Counted from the stretch's first letter, positions 1-8,250 are shown. The stretch is 64,000 bases of DNA from CAXTPV01 sp965276715 (GCA_965276715.1 OZ255622.1:1240001-1304000); one strand, 5' to 3'. The notes: generated from the letters alone by a model not told the origin. Numbers and translations are program-made.

Positions 1-1
1 G

Positions 2-439
2 GTCGACCGGTTCATGCGCAGCCTGCGGCCGGGACGGATCGCCGAACGCTCGAACTGGAGCGTCGTCGACGATGGCGCGCTGTTCCAACCCGTCCGCCGC
101 CTCGACCTCCTTCCGGTGACGGTCGAGGAGGCGAGCGAGCGCCTGTTCCTGCGGGTCGAACGCCAGACCTTCATGCGGCTGCCGGCGAGCGGAATGGTGC
201 TGTTCGCGATCCGCGTGCACAGCACGAAGCTCGGGCAAGCGGTGGCCCTGCCTGGCGTCGCCGACGACCTTGCGGCCGCGGTGCGCGCGCTGCCCGGGCC
301 GCTCGCGGACTACAAGGGGTTCGACGCGATCGGGGCCGTGCTGCTGGCCTATCTCGAACGCGGTCAGCGAACACCGCTTGGCCAGAGCACGACGCGCACG
401 GTCTGCAGCAGGATCAGCAGGTCGAACACGACACTGTAG
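2..439 (+). CDS. DUF3445 / heme-dependent oxidative N-demethylase family protein, 3' part only
   Basis: The reading frame is open from base 2 and the true start lies before the window. The visible part has the family's recognisable core (RVERQTFMRLPASGMVLFAIR), a segment known from the DUF3445 proteins now called heme-dependent oxidative N-demethylases, which act on small methylated amines. Only the C-terminal third is present, so no catalytic argument can be made. The last 76 bp (364-439) overlap the 3' end of the convergent sugar transferase gene, and the final residues after about base 360 look like read-through rather than conserved protein. The family assignment is recall-based and fairly confident; the substrate is unknown. 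Confidence 0.7.
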   Translation, partial: VDRFMRSLRPGRIAERSNWSVVDDGALFQPVRRLDLLPVTVEEASERLFLRVERQTFMRLPASGMVLFAIRVHSTKLGQAVALPGVADDLAAAVRALPGPLADYKGFDAIGAVLLAYLERGQRTPLGQSTTRTVCSRISRSNTTL

Positions 440-1734
440 TTCTTCACGTAGTGCAGGTCGTAGCTCAGCTTCGATCGCGCGTCGTCGAGCGAGGCCCCGT
501 AGGGATAGTTGATCTGCGCCCAGCCGGTCAGGCCCGCCTTGACGAGATGACGCTCGTCGTAGAGCGGCAGGCTGGCGGCGAGGTCACGGATGAATTCGGG
601 ACGTTCCGGTCTCGGTCCGACCAGCGACATGTCGCCCACCAGCACGTTGAAGAGCTGCGGCAGCTCGTCGAGCCGGGTTCGGCGGAGGAACCGCCCGATG
701 CGGGTGATGCGCTGGTCGGCGCTGGCCGCCCAGACCGCGCCTGCCGCCTCGGAGTCGACGCGCATCGAGCGCAGCTTGAGGATGTCGAAATGGCGGCCGC
801 CCTGCGTGACCCGCGCCTGCCGGTAGAGGATGGGACCGCCGTCCTGCAGCTTGACCGCGAGGGCGGCGGCGATCAGCAGCGGGATGGCGGGGATCAGGAC
901 AAGGAGCGAGGCCGCGATGTCGAGGCATCGCTTGAGGAGGCGGTCGAGCGGACTGAAGCGGAAGCCATCGGCATAGAGCAGCCAGTTGAGATCGAAGCGC
1001 TTGAGGTCGAGGCGGCCGATCTCGTTCTCGAGGAAGCCCATGTATTCCTGCACCGGATAGCCGGCGACCTTGCATTGCAGGAGCTCGAGCATCGGCAGTC
1101 CGCGGCGGTCGTCCGGAGCCACGACGATCTGGTCGGCCGCGAACCATGACGCGGCGCCGGCGAAGCCATGAGCGGCGTCGAGGATGATCGTGGTGTCGTC
1201 CAGGCGCGGATCGCGCTCGCCCATGGCATCGGCGTGGACGAATGCGATGTCGTAGGCGAGCGTCCGCCCCTCGCGCGTGAGCAGCCAGACCAGATCCCAG
1301 GCCCTGCGGCCGGCACCGACGATCAGCAGGCGGCGGCGGAACCAGCCCTGCCGGCGAAGCAGCATCAGGACGGTGCGCGCCAGGGCCCCGGCCGCCATGG
1401 CGCTGCCGATCGCGGCAGGCAGGAGATTGCCGCCGGCCGGCAATCCGAACGAACGCGCCAGCATCCAGCCAAGCAACGACCCGAGCAATGCCGCCAGTGC
1501 CGCCCGGCCGAAGGATTGCCTCGGGCTCACCATCGCGTCGCGCCGGTACAGGCCGAGCGCGCACAGCGACAGCAGGGCACTCGCCGGAAACAGGATCGCG
1601 GGCCATGCGGACAGGCGAACGATATCGGGTCCGAGCATGCAGCGGGCGGTCGCGAACCAGCAGAGGAGAGCGAAGGCGATGTCGAGCAGGATCAGGCAGC
1701 GGGCTGCCGTCAATCTCGGGCCGATCGATGTCAT
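364..1734 (-). CDS. Polyprenyl-phosphate sugar-1-phosphate transferase, PEP-CTERM-system-associated type
   Basis: Membrane enzyme that would load the first sugar-1-phosphate onto undecaprenyl phosphate to start exopolysaccharide synthesis. The chosen ATG at 1734 gives 456 aa beginning just before the first hydrophobic helix; the frame is open upstream but that extension has no membrane character. The N-terminal region has several membrane helices, a nucleotide-binding-like middle follows, and the C-terminal about 190 residues form the bacterial sugar transferase domain, with KRCLDIAASLL, LRRTRLDELPQLFNVL, VGPRPERPEF and GLTGWAQ all visible. The segment YPVQEYMGFLENEIGR is typical of the subfamily found with PEP-CTERM/exosortase systems. 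The adjacent divergent gene is a PEP-CTERM protein, which supports that link. No exosortase gene lies in the window. Confidence 0.85.
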   Translation of the reverse strand: MTSIGPRLTAARCLILLDIAFALLCWFATARCMLGPDIVRLSAWPAILFPASALLSLCALGLYRRDAMVSPRQSFGRAALAALLGSLLGWMLARSFGLPAGGNLLPAAIGSAMAAGALARTVLMLLRRQGWFRRRLLIVGAGRRAWDLVWLLTREGRTLAYDIAFVHADAMGERDPRLDDTTIILDAAHGFAGAASWFAADQIVVAPDDRRGLPMLELLQCKVAGYPVQEYMGFLENEIGRLDLKRFDLNWLLYADGFRFSPLDRLLKRCLDIAASLLVLIPAIPLLIAAALAVKLQDGGPILYRQARVTQGGRHFDILKLRSMRVDSEAAGAVWAASADQRITRIGRFLRRTRLDELPQLFNVLVGDMSLVGPRPERPEFIRDLAASLPLYDERHLVKAGLTGWAQINYPYGASLDDARSKLSYDLHYVKNYSVVFDLLILLQTVRVVLWPSGVR

Positions 1735-1854
1735 TCGTCCCTCCCGCGTGCGAGCAGGGACAAGCTGTAGCAGCCGGATGTTGACGAATGGTTGCTGTCG
1801 GACCGGACCCGGAACGTCGGCGGATTTTACAGAGAGGCGGCCTAACGAGGCGTT

Positions 1855-1918
1855 TTGTTCGCTAACCCCTTGATTTGTTAGCGCGGCCCGGTTGTTGCCT
1901 ACAACTCGGAGTGGCAAC
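1855..1918. promoter_or_regulatory. Inverted repeats upstream of the PEP-CTERM gene
   Basis: The intergenic region between the divergent sugar transferase and PEP-CTERM genes holds CGCTAAC (1860-1866) and GTTAGCG (1877-1883) as a perfect 7-bp inverted repeat with a 10-bp spacer. A further CTAAC lies at 1842-1846, twenty bases before the first arm. A second inverted pair, GTTGCC (1894-1899) and GGCAAC (1913-1918), follows. Placement between two divergent starts suits an operator, but no regulator is identified and no convincing -35/-10 could be assigned. Confidence 0.4.
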
Positions 1919-1939
1919 CAATTTTGAGAGGACCCTGTC

Positions 1940-2677
1940 GTGATCCGTCTAAAGAACCAAATTCTGGCCGCGGGCCTGCTGTCGGCCCTCGGTGGCGCTT
2001 TCGGCACCGCGCATGCCGGAACGATGTCGATCGGCCCGTTCGGCACCGACAGCCTGACCGCGACCAGTGCGGCCGGCGCCACCGCGTCGCCGTTCCCGCT
2101 CACCGATCTCGGCTATGCGGGCATCGATGGACTGGTCTCGACGGCGAGCATCCCGCTCGCGGACGGCGGCACCATTCGCTTCACGCCGGACGCCTCGGTT
2201 CCGCAAGGCGGCGTGTATTCCGGCACCGTGACCAACGTGGCGGCGTCGCCGTTCGCCGGGACCGGGCTGGCGCCGATGAACTATCTGGTGGCCGAGCCCA
2301 ACGATCCGGTGACGATCGCGTTCGGCCTCGCCAACACCTCGCAGACTTTCAGCCTTCTATGGGGATCGGTCGATCCCGATAATGCACTCAATCTCGATTT
2401 CTATTTCGGCGGCTTGAAGCTCGAGGACCTGACCGTCACCGGGAGCGAGGTCGCGTCCGCCGCCGGGATCGCCGACGACGGCACGACATCGGCGTTCGTG
2501 ACCGTCAACGAGGGCTTCCTGCAGGCCTACGACAGGATCGTCGTGACCTCGACGCAACCCGCCTTCGAGTTCGACCCGAGCGTTTCGGTGCCGGAGCCGG
2601 CGGCACTCGCGCTGTTCGGCGTCGGACTGGCGGGGCTCGGCGTGATCCGCCGCCGCAAGGCGACGATCGGGGCGTAA
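1940..2677 (+). CDS. PEP-CTERM sorting-domain protein
   Basis: Predicted exported surface or matrix protein of 245 aa. It starts with a Sec-type signal peptide (hydrophobic run then GTAHAG) and ends with a textbook PEP-CTERM tail: VPEPAALALFGVGLAGLG followed by the basic cluster IRRRK. In this sorting system an exosortase recognises the PEP motif and releases the protein in concert with exopolysaccharide export. The body is rich in small and acidic residues with beta-strand-like patterning and no recognised catalytic motif. It faces a PEP-CTERM-type sugar transferase across about 200 bp, so both may be controlled from one regulatory region. The specific function is unknown. Confidence 0.85.
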   Translation: MIRLKNQILAAGLLSALGGAFGTAHAGTMSIGPFGTDSLTATSAAGATASPFPLTDLGYAGIDGLVSTASIPLADGGTIRFTPDASVPQGGVYSGTVTNVAASPFAGTGLAPMNYLVAEPNDPVTIAFGLANTSQTFSLLWGSVDPDNALNLDFYFGGLKLEDLTVTGSEVASAAGIADDGTTSAFVTVNEGFLQAYDRIVVTSTQPAFEFDPSVSVPEPAALALFGVGLAGLGVIRRRKATIGA

Positions 2678-2758
2678 CGACGCCCGAAGAGCGCGGACGG
2701 TTAGACTTCTCGCCCTAACCCCCGCATCCTGACCCGGCAAAAGGCCGGGGAGGATCGG

Positions 2759-3262
2759 GTGGATAAATCTGTTGTCATGATGGCGGCCGGACTGCTGATG
2801 GCGGCGACTGCGCACGCGGCCGATCCGGTTTCGGCCGCCGATCGGGCGTTCGTGGCCAAGGTGAGCCAGGGCGGGATGTTCGAGGTCCAGTGCGGCGCGC
2901 TGGCGGCCAGCCAGGGCGGAACGCAGGACATCAGGGATCAGGGTGCGACCGAGGCTCATGACCATCAACTGGTCGGCGCTGCCCTGAAGTCGGCCGCGTC
3001 GGACGCCGGGCTCACGTTTCCGGACACACTGGATGCCCGGTTCCAGGCGGAGCTCGACCAGTTGAAGCCATTGTCCGGTCGAGCGTTCGACGCGGCCTAC
3101 CTCCGCGACATGATCGTGATCCACGACAAGGATGGTGCCGCGTTCGCCGCCGAGGCCAAGGGCGGCACCGATCCGAAGCTGCGCGCCTTCGCGGCCGAGA
3201 CCCACAGGATCGTCTTGCGCCACCTGGGCGAGATCAGGGCGATCGGGCCCGGCGCAGACTGA
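2759..3262 (+). CDS. DUF4142 domain-containing exported protein
   Basis: A 167-aa protein with a signal peptide ending near AATAHAAD and a ferritin-like DUF4142 helical domain. The features seen are FVAKVSQGGMFEVQCGALAAS, DQGATEAHDH and the helix around YLRDMIVIHDKD. The GTG start at 2759 is preferred over the ATG at 2777 because a strong GGGGAGGA (2747-2754) sits at the right distance only from the GTG. Family members are periplasmic or outer-membrane-associated and often stress-related, but no enzymatic activity is established. The gene is monocistronic, with only 14 bp to the convergent SGNH hydrolase gene. Confidence 0.8.
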   Translation: MDKSVVMMAAGLLMAATAHAADPVSAADRAFVAKVSQGGMFEVQCGALAASQGGTQDIRDQGATEAHDHQLVGAALKSAASDAGLTFPDTLDARFQAELDQLKPLSGRAFDAAYLRDMIVIHDKDGAAFAAEAKGGTDPKLRAFAAETHRIVLRHLGEIRAIGPGAD

Positions 3263-3276
3263 CGAATCCGGCTAGT

Positions 3277-5070
3277 CTAGCGCGCCGGGAACATCGCGGG
3301 CGCGATGATCGACGCGGCGACGAGCTGGTTGTGCAAGGCCACCGACGGATGGATCCCTTCGGCGGACGCGATACCGAGATCGGTCCGCCACAAGCCCGGA
3401 TTTTTCGGGTCCTCGACCTGGGCATCCATGTCGATCAGGCCGGCATAGCCCTGACCGCGCCAGTTCGCGCGCATGAAGCTGTTGTACTGTTCGCGCTGGA
3501 TCTCGATCGGTGTGGAGGCGCCTTGGGTCCTGGTGCCGAAGACCAAGGTGCCGCCGGAGGCCTGGCCGCCGATGGCTGCCGACGAGAAGGTCACGGTGTT
3601 GCCCGACACGGCGATCGTGGTGCCGTCGGGAAAGACCGACAGGCCGTTCGACGCGGCGACGAGTTCGCCGTTCTGGATGCCGGAGGCCGAGAGAAGGGCG
3701 ACCGATGCCTGGCCGGGAGAAATCGCCGCCGTGGTGGTGGTCTGCTGCTGGACGAGGAACTGTCCGGCCGCGGTGGCCCAGCCGTCCTGGCTCGCGGTGG
3801 TGGGCGGACAGGTGAAGGCCCAGACGCGGATGCCCGCGGTCTCGAGCGGCTGGGCGAGTGCGAGGAGGTTCGCCTCGGTGGCGGATGCCGAGGCCGGATT
3901 GCCGGCGGCGTTGAGGTCGTTCCGGTTGTATTCGAGCAGGACGTCGGTGGCACCGATCTCGGCCGCCGCCTGTTGCAGCAATTGCGGCCGGGCCGCCATC
4001 TGCAGGGCGGTGGTGGAGCCGCGGGCAATCGACGCCCACGGCACGGCACTGCCGAGGCTTCGTTCGATGTAGCCCATCCGGCCGTAGGCGTCGGCGGCAT
4101 CGCCGGTTCCGGCGGCGATCGAGTCGCCCACGATCAGCACGGACGGGGTCGGCGTGCTGACCTGGCCGAGCACGGTCCAGGGCGCGAAGTAGCCGCCGCC
4201 CGAGTTGCTGGGAATCGCCTGGTCGAGCGTGTGGTCGGGCATCGCGGTCGCGGCGCGCTGGCTGCCCTCGCCGGCGAGACGGGTCGAGCCGGAGGCGGCC
4301 GACGGGTAGTCGCCGACGAGGAAGCCGGTGGAACTCGCCTGGAACGATCCGCGGACGAAGAACTCGGCCAGCGGCGGTAGGGTGATGCCGATCGGATCGG
4401 AGTCGACGAAGTGATCGGAGGGCGGGATGGAGGCCGTGCGCGAGGTCCCGAAGGTGGCGGCGTAGTTGCGGCCGGTGATCGTCAGGACCTGGCCCGCGGC
4501 CAGCGCGGCGGTGGTGGTGTTGGCGCCGGCGAGGTTGGTGAAGGTGAAGGCGTAGCCGGTGAGGTTGCTCGCGACGTAGGTGGGAACGATCGACGCGATC
4601 CAGCTGTTGGCGGGGATGCCGGCGGCGGAGACGCCCATGCCGACCGAGAGCGCGTTGCCGGGGCTCGCCATCGCGATCTGGACCGGGATGGTGGTGGCGC
4701 CGGAGGCGACGTTGGCGTTGACCACGGTGGAAAGCTGGACGCTCGGAGTGCTGACCGCGGCGGTGCCGGTGAAAGTGACGAGGCGGTCGACGATCCCGTT
4801 GTTGGAGATGTCGTCGCCCATGTAGGACAGTTTCAGCGCGCGTACGCCGCCTGCGGACGGCGTGAAGCAGGCGCTGACGTCGAAGATCGAGAGGTCGGTC
4901 GCGTCGTAGCTGCCCGAGCCGATCGGACGGCCACGGCCGCAGACCGGGACCCAGCGCTGGGTGGCGCCGATGGACACGGGGGTTGGCGGTACGACGGGCG
5001 GCGCGAAGGAGCCGGCGATGGCGGGCGTGGCGAGGAGGACCGCGGCAGCGGCAAGGGCTTGGCCGCGCAT
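3277..5070 (-). CDS. Secreted SGNH/GDSL-type hydrolase with extra beta-rich modules
   Basis: Predicted 597-aa exported esterase or lipase-like enzyme. A signal peptide (ATPAIAGS) leads a beta-rich N-terminal region of about 280 residues. The SGNH blocks follow: GDSI with nucleophile Ser about residue 317, YNRND with Asn about 384, and EGIHPS near the C-terminus supplying the catalytic His (about 574). Between the Asn and His blocks lies an inserted module (about 420-490) resembling a segment near residues 125-200; both have the look of repeated surface-fibre modules. The ATG at 5070 overlaps the upstream gene's TGA by one base, so the pair is translationally coupled. The substrate is unknown; polysaccharide deacylation is one possibility given the nearby exopolysaccharide gene. 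Confidence 0.75.
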   Translation of the reverse strand: MRGQALAAAAVLLATPAIAGSFAPPVVPPTPVSIGATQRWVPVCGRGRPIGSGSYDATDLSIFDVSACFTPSAGGVRALKLSYMGDDISNNGIVDRLVTFTGTAAVSTPSVQLSTVVNANVASGATTIPVQIAMASPGNALSVGMGVSAAGIPANSWIASIVPTYVASNLTGYAFTFTNLAGANTTTAALAAGQVLTITGRNYAATFGTSRTASIPPSDHFVDSDPIGITLPPLAEFFVRGSFQASSTGFLVGDYPSAASGSTRLAGEGSQRAATAMPDHTLDQAIPSNSGGGYFAPWTVLGQVSTPTPSVLIVGDSIAAGTGDAADAYGRMGYIERSLGSAVPWASIARGSTTALQMAARPQLLQQAAAEIGATDVLLEYNRNDLNAAGNPASASATEANLLALAQPLETAGIRVWAFTCPPTTASQDGWATAAGQFLVQQQTTTTAAISPGQASVALLSASGIQNGELVAASNGLSVFPDGTTIAVSGNTVTFSSAAIGGQASGGTLVFGTRTQGASTPIEIQREQYNSFMRANWRGQGYAGLIDMDAQVEDPKNPGLWRTDLGIASAEGIHPSVALHNQLVAASIIAPAMFPAR

Positions 5071-5885
5071 CACGGGTAGCTCTCGGCGCGGTAGGCGACG
5101 GTTCCGTTGGCGGGCGTGCAGTTGATGGCGGCGGACGGGACCCAGCTCGGCGCGTCGCGCTCGTAGAAGCCTTGCGCGTAGACGATGAAGGAGGCGCTGG
5201 TCGCCGACGGCGCGGAGTTGTCGTCGGTGCAGTAGAGGCTCGCGCCGCCGCTCGCGGTCAGGTTGAGGACCACGAAATGGAGCCGGTTGACGTTGGCGGG
5301 CTCGGCGGCGAGAACGGCGGTGCTGGTCGTGACGGCGCCGGCCGAGACGCTGGGCGCGCCGGTGACGCCGAAGGGGACCGTCTTGAGCGGGTTGGCCAGG
5401 GCGCCGGCGACGGTCGCATCGGTGACGGCCACGTTGTTGGACACCGACACGGTGCCGCCCACGGTCAGCGTGCCGGCCTGCAGCCGGTACATCGCCGAGA
5501 GCCAGCCGAGGATGCCGGTGCCGCCGGCCGGCATCGCGGCACCGGTGACGGGCGCGCCGTCGAGCGGGTCCTGGATCCAGAGCGGGTTGGCGGCCGAGAC
5601 CGGCGAGCCGGCCTGGACCGGATAGAACGGCCAGGCGCCGGCCGGCGGGGCCGGGGCCCCCTGCCCCATGCTGGCGCCGGCGCCACAGCCGATGATGCAG
5701 TCGATCTTGACGTTGCCGTTCTGATCGAGCTGAAGAGGAGCGAAGGCACCGGAGGCGAGGCTGGGCGCGGACGCGTTGTAGGCGCCATATGTCGCAGCCA
5801 CTCCCTGCGCCCAGGCGGCGGGCGCCCCGGTGACGAAGAGAAGCCGCGCAACGCCGACAAGAAGGACGAGAGCGAGGCGATGCAT
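5070..5885 (-). CDS. Exported protein of unknown function, coupled to the SGNH hydrolase
   Basis: A 271-aa protein from the ATG at 5885; the frame runs further upstream, but only this ATG begins with a signal peptide (MHRLALVLLVGVARLL, cleavage near AWAQG). The mature protein is rich in Ala, Gly, Ser, Val and Thr with few charges. It has a Cys pair in KIDCIIGCGAG and two further Cys near the C-terminus (LYCTDD, INCTP), so disulfides are plausible. No known domain is recognised; the texture resembles phage or fimbrial structural proteins. It overlaps the SGNH hydrolase by one base and probably works with it outside the cytoplasm. Confidence 0.6.
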   Translation of the reverse strand: MHRLALVLLVGVARLLFVTGAPAAWAQGVAATYGAYNASAPSLASGAFAPLQLDQNGNVKIDCIIGCGAGASMGQGAPAPPAGAWPFYPVQAGSPVSAANPLWIQDPLDGAPVTGAAMPAGGTGILGWLSAMYRLQAGTLTVGGTVSVSNNVAVTDATVAGALANPLKTVPFGVTGAPSVSAGAVTTSTAVLAAEPANVNRLHFVVLNLTASGGASLYCTDDNSAPSATSASFIVYAQGFYERDAPSWVPSAAINCTPANGTVAYRAESYP

Positions 5886-6049
5886 CACGATTTCCCTATC
5901 GATCCGCAACGAGTTTGCCAGCGTCTTGAGCGGCGGCGAAGAATGCTGGTCGGACCGGCGCCGGAGATCACGTGACAACGCGATGTTTTAAGCGTTAGAT
6001 TGTTAGGTCGTTTCCGGATCACATTCCCGATTTATGGCGGAGGCCGACG

Positions 6050-7189
6050 GTGGACGTGGATGAGGCGCAGGAGATCCGGTCTTTTGAGACGCTCCTGAGC
6101 GCAGGGGGCGTGGTCAACCACTACCAGCCGATCGTCGACCTGCGATCCGGACGGGTGGTCGGCGTCGAGACGCTTGCCCGGCTGCGGCGCGGGATGACGC
6201 TGATCCTGCCCGGGGCTTTCCTGCCAGGGTTCGACGAGACGTCGCTCGACACCCTCCTGTTCGCGTCGCTGCGTCAGGGTCTGTCGACGCTGGCCGCATG
6301 CGGAGCGACGCATCCGGACCTTTTCATCTCGTTCAATGTTAGCCCGAATGTCATGATCCGGGACGGTTTCCTCAGCGACTTCCTGCGCGTGCTCCGTCGC
6401 GCGAAGGTCGATCCGGCGCGCATCATGATCGAGATCCTCGAGAACGACGACTTCCTCGACCTGCCGTCGGCGCGCGACAGGCTCGAGGCGCTCGATGCGG
6501 TTGGCGTCCGGATCGCGCTCGACGACGTAGGCTCGGGCTATTCGTCGCTGGCGCGGCTGCGCGAATTGCCGGTCGGGACGATCAAGCTGGATCAGTCATT
6601 CGTCCGCGGCTTGTCGCTGCATCCTTCGAACATCCACTTCGTATCCGCAATGCTGGCGCTGGCACGCGGGCTCGGGAAGCATCTCATCATCGAGGGTGTC
6701 GAGACGCCGGACATTTCGGACGCGCTGCGTGTCCTGGGGGCGGAGCTGGCGCAGGGACATGATATCGCGCATCCGATGCCGCAGCCGGCGCTGCTGGCGT
6801 GGCTCGGCGCGCATGAGCCGGCGATGCTCGATCGAGCGCCGCGCACGCTGATTGGTGCGTTCGCGGCCCATGTCGGCTTCGTCGAGGCCTGCCGTTCGCT
6901 GCGCGGCCAACCGTTCGAGATCTCGTGGTCGCACGGGCTTCTCGACCCGCATGCATGTTCGGTCGGGCGTTACCTGGATCGGCACGATTTGCACGAGACC
7001 GATTACGGCATGGCGCACAAGCGCTTCCATGACGTCATCGACCGCTACGACGACGAACCGGAGGCCTGGGAGCAGGCCTCGCGCGCGCTGACGCAGGCGC
7101 TCAAGCGGGCGATCGTCATGGAGGCGAAGGTCCCGCCGCCGGACGTGGCGGAAGAGGGTCGTTCCCCGTGGAGCAAGCTGGCCCGCTAG
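6050..7189 (+). CDS. EAL-domain cyclic-di-GMP phosphodiesterase with C-terminal CZB-like zinc domain
   Basis: Cytoplasmic 379-aa protein. The EAL domain spans about residues 10-250. Signature residues are visible: the EAL motif as E40-T-L, SFNVSPN, the metal-binding Glu128 in EILEN, the DD pair 158-159 in LDDVGSGYSSL, Lys179 in IKLD, and IIEGVE. It therefore looks catalytically competent for c-di-GMP breakdown. The C-terminal part (about 265-350) matches the chemoreceptor zinc-binding pattern: His274, Cys303 in HACSVGRYL, and His323/His327 in HKRFH. There is no GGDEF, PAS or membrane segment. The GTG start at 6050 follows GGAGG (6039-6043); the ATG at 6034 is out of frame and soon hits a stop. 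The EAL call is strong, the CZB call moderate. Confidence 0.85.
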   Translation: MDVDEAQEIRSFETLLSAGGVVNHYQPIVDLRSGRVVGVETLARLRRGMTLILPGAFLPGFDETSLDTLLFASLRQGLSTLAACGATHPDLFISFNVSPNVMIRDGFLSDFLRVLRRAKVDPARIMIEILENDDFLDLPSARDRLEALDAVGVRIALDDVGSGYSSLARLRELPVGTIKLDQSFVRGLSLHPSNIHFVSAMLALARGLGKHLIIEGVETPDISDALRVLGAELAQGHDIAHPMPQPALLAWLGAHEPAMLDRAPRTLIGAFAAHVGFVEACRSLRGQPFEISWSHGLLDPHACSVGRYLDRHDLHETDYGMAHKRFHDVIDRYDDEPEAWEQASRALTQALKRAIVMEAKVPPPDVAEEGRSPWSKLAR

Positions 7190-7202
7190 TTTTCCTTTGT
7201 CC

Positions 7203-7607
7203 TCACCGCTTCTGGACGAACATGATCGTCGCGGCCTGCAGGACCTCGGTCTGATAGGACAGGTTCAGCGCCTTCGTGTGGGAGTGGTAGTCGCCCACCG
7301 CCTGCATCAAGCTGCCGTGCGCCTCGTTCAGGTAGGTGCGCAGGATGACCCCGGCGGCGGCGATGTTGTAGCAGGGCTCCGCGGTGAGACGCTGCCGGAC
7401 GATCGGCACACGGGTGCGCGTGTAGCGCGACAGCGGCGCCAACCACCGCGTGTTGACCTGCATGACGCCGTAATCATCGGTGCCGTCCCGGTTGTGATGA
7501 ACGAGGCCGGGTGCGCCGCCCTCGACGCGATGGATCGACGGCAGGACGCGCGGCGGCAGATCGTAGAGATGGGCGACGAGCGCCATGCATGCCGCGAACG
7601 GCACCAT
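7203..7607 (-). CDS. Lytic transglycosylase (VirB1-like, SLT fold)
   Basis: Peptidoglycan lytic enzyme of the soluble-lytic-transglycosylase fold. Visible features are LPPRVLPSIHRVEGG with the catalytic Glu in RVEGG, then DDYGVMQVNTRWL, corresponding to the family's GxMQ(I/V)N element, then CYNIAAAGVILRTYL and AVGDYHSH. From the ATG at 7607 it is 134 aa with the start of a hydrophobic N-terminus (MVPFAACMALVAH). A GTG at 7679 would add 24 residues without family resemblance. Such enzymes open the wall for secretion machines or pili; the type II pseudopilin gene starts about 160 bp away on the other strand. Its specific partner is unknown. Confidence 0.8.
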   Translation of the reverse strand: MVPFAACMALVAHLYDLPPRVLPSIHRVEGGAPGLVHHNRDGTDDYGVMQVNTRWLAPLSRYTRTRVPIVRQRLTAEPCYNIAAAGVILRTYLNEAHGSLMQAVGDYHSHTKALNLSYQTEVLQAATIMFVQKR

Positions 7608-7763
7608 CAGCGTGTGTGGAACGCGCGCATCCCGGACGCCGCTCCCTGGTCCCCCCGGTCCATGGTTCCTGTATGACACGCGATCGTGAGAGGGTCATGA
7701 ACTTTCTCCAACAAGCGGGCGCCCGGCTTGCTCGCGATGCGGCACGGGTCTAATGCGCGCGTC

Positions 7764-8201
7764 ATGATCACCAGACGACCAGACCGCGCGGCCTCGGACG
7801 CCGGCTTCACCCTGCTCGAGATCCTGGTGGTGATCGCCATCCTCGGCCTGCTAATCGGCCTGGTGGCGCCGGCCGCCCTGCAGCAGCTCGGCGGGGCGCG
7901 GATCAAGGTCGCGCATCAGTCGATCGAGCGGCTGGGCTCGGTGCTCGACATGTACAAGCTCGATGTCGGCACCTATCCGAGTTCGGAGGAAGGTCTGACG
8001 GCGCTGACCGAGAAGCCGTCCGACGCCGAGAACTGGAACGGCCCCTACGTGAAGGGCGGCGAGCCGCAGGACCCCTGGCACCATGCCTATCTGTATCGTC
8101 AGCCGTCCGAGCGCGCGGACCACGACTACGATCTCTGCTCGCGCGGCCCGCAGAACCAGTCGGGCGACAGCAACTCGGGCGGCATGATCTGCAATCCGTG
8201 A
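7764..8201 (+). CDS. gspG: Type II secretion major pseudopilin GspG
   Basis: Main subunit of the periplasmic pseudopilus of the general secretory pathway. The ATG at 7764 gives 145 aa with the class III prepilin leader: a basic stretch, then DAGFTLLEILVVIAILGLL, with cleavage expected between Gly and Phe and Glu at +5. The C-terminal domain has the GspG pattern: YKLDVGTYPSSEEGLTAL, GPYVKGGEPQDPWHHAY and the DYDLCSRGPQ calcium-binding-like loop. A longer TTG-initiated reading is possible but lacks leader character. It is alone here; gspL, M, D and K lie 7-12 kb away on the opposite strand. Other pseudopilins and gspE/F are not in the window. Confidence 0.92.
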   Translation: MITRRPDRAASDAGFTLLEILVVIAILGLLIGLVAPAALQQLGGARIKVAHQSIERLGSVLDMYKLDVGTYPSSEEGLTALTEKPSDAENWNGPYVKGGEPQDPWHHAYLYRQPSERADHDYDLCSRGPQNQSGDSNSGGMICNP

Positions 8202-8206
8202 CATTC

Positions 8207-8239
8207 GCCGGGGGTCCGGGGGCCGGCCTCGGCCCCCGG
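8207..8239. repeat. Dispersed GC palindrome, copy after gspG (possible terminator)
   Basis: These 33 bp are the exact reverse complement of 47494-47526 at the 3' end of nth. The stretch can fold as GGGGGCC / GGCCCCC and lies between the convergent ends of gspG and the MFS gene, so it could act as a bidirectional terminator, although it lacks a clean T-tract. It belongs to the GC-rich palindromic family also seen near 20089, 21650, 23176, 46227 and 54261. Confidence 0.65.
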
Positions 8240-8250
8240 GTCTTGCTGTT

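Noticed and set aside
1912..1927. Sigma-54-like promoter (TGGCA...TTG) before the PEP-CTERM gene
   Set aside because: The spacing between the GG and GC elements is wrong by about one base, and the start site would fall on the start codon.
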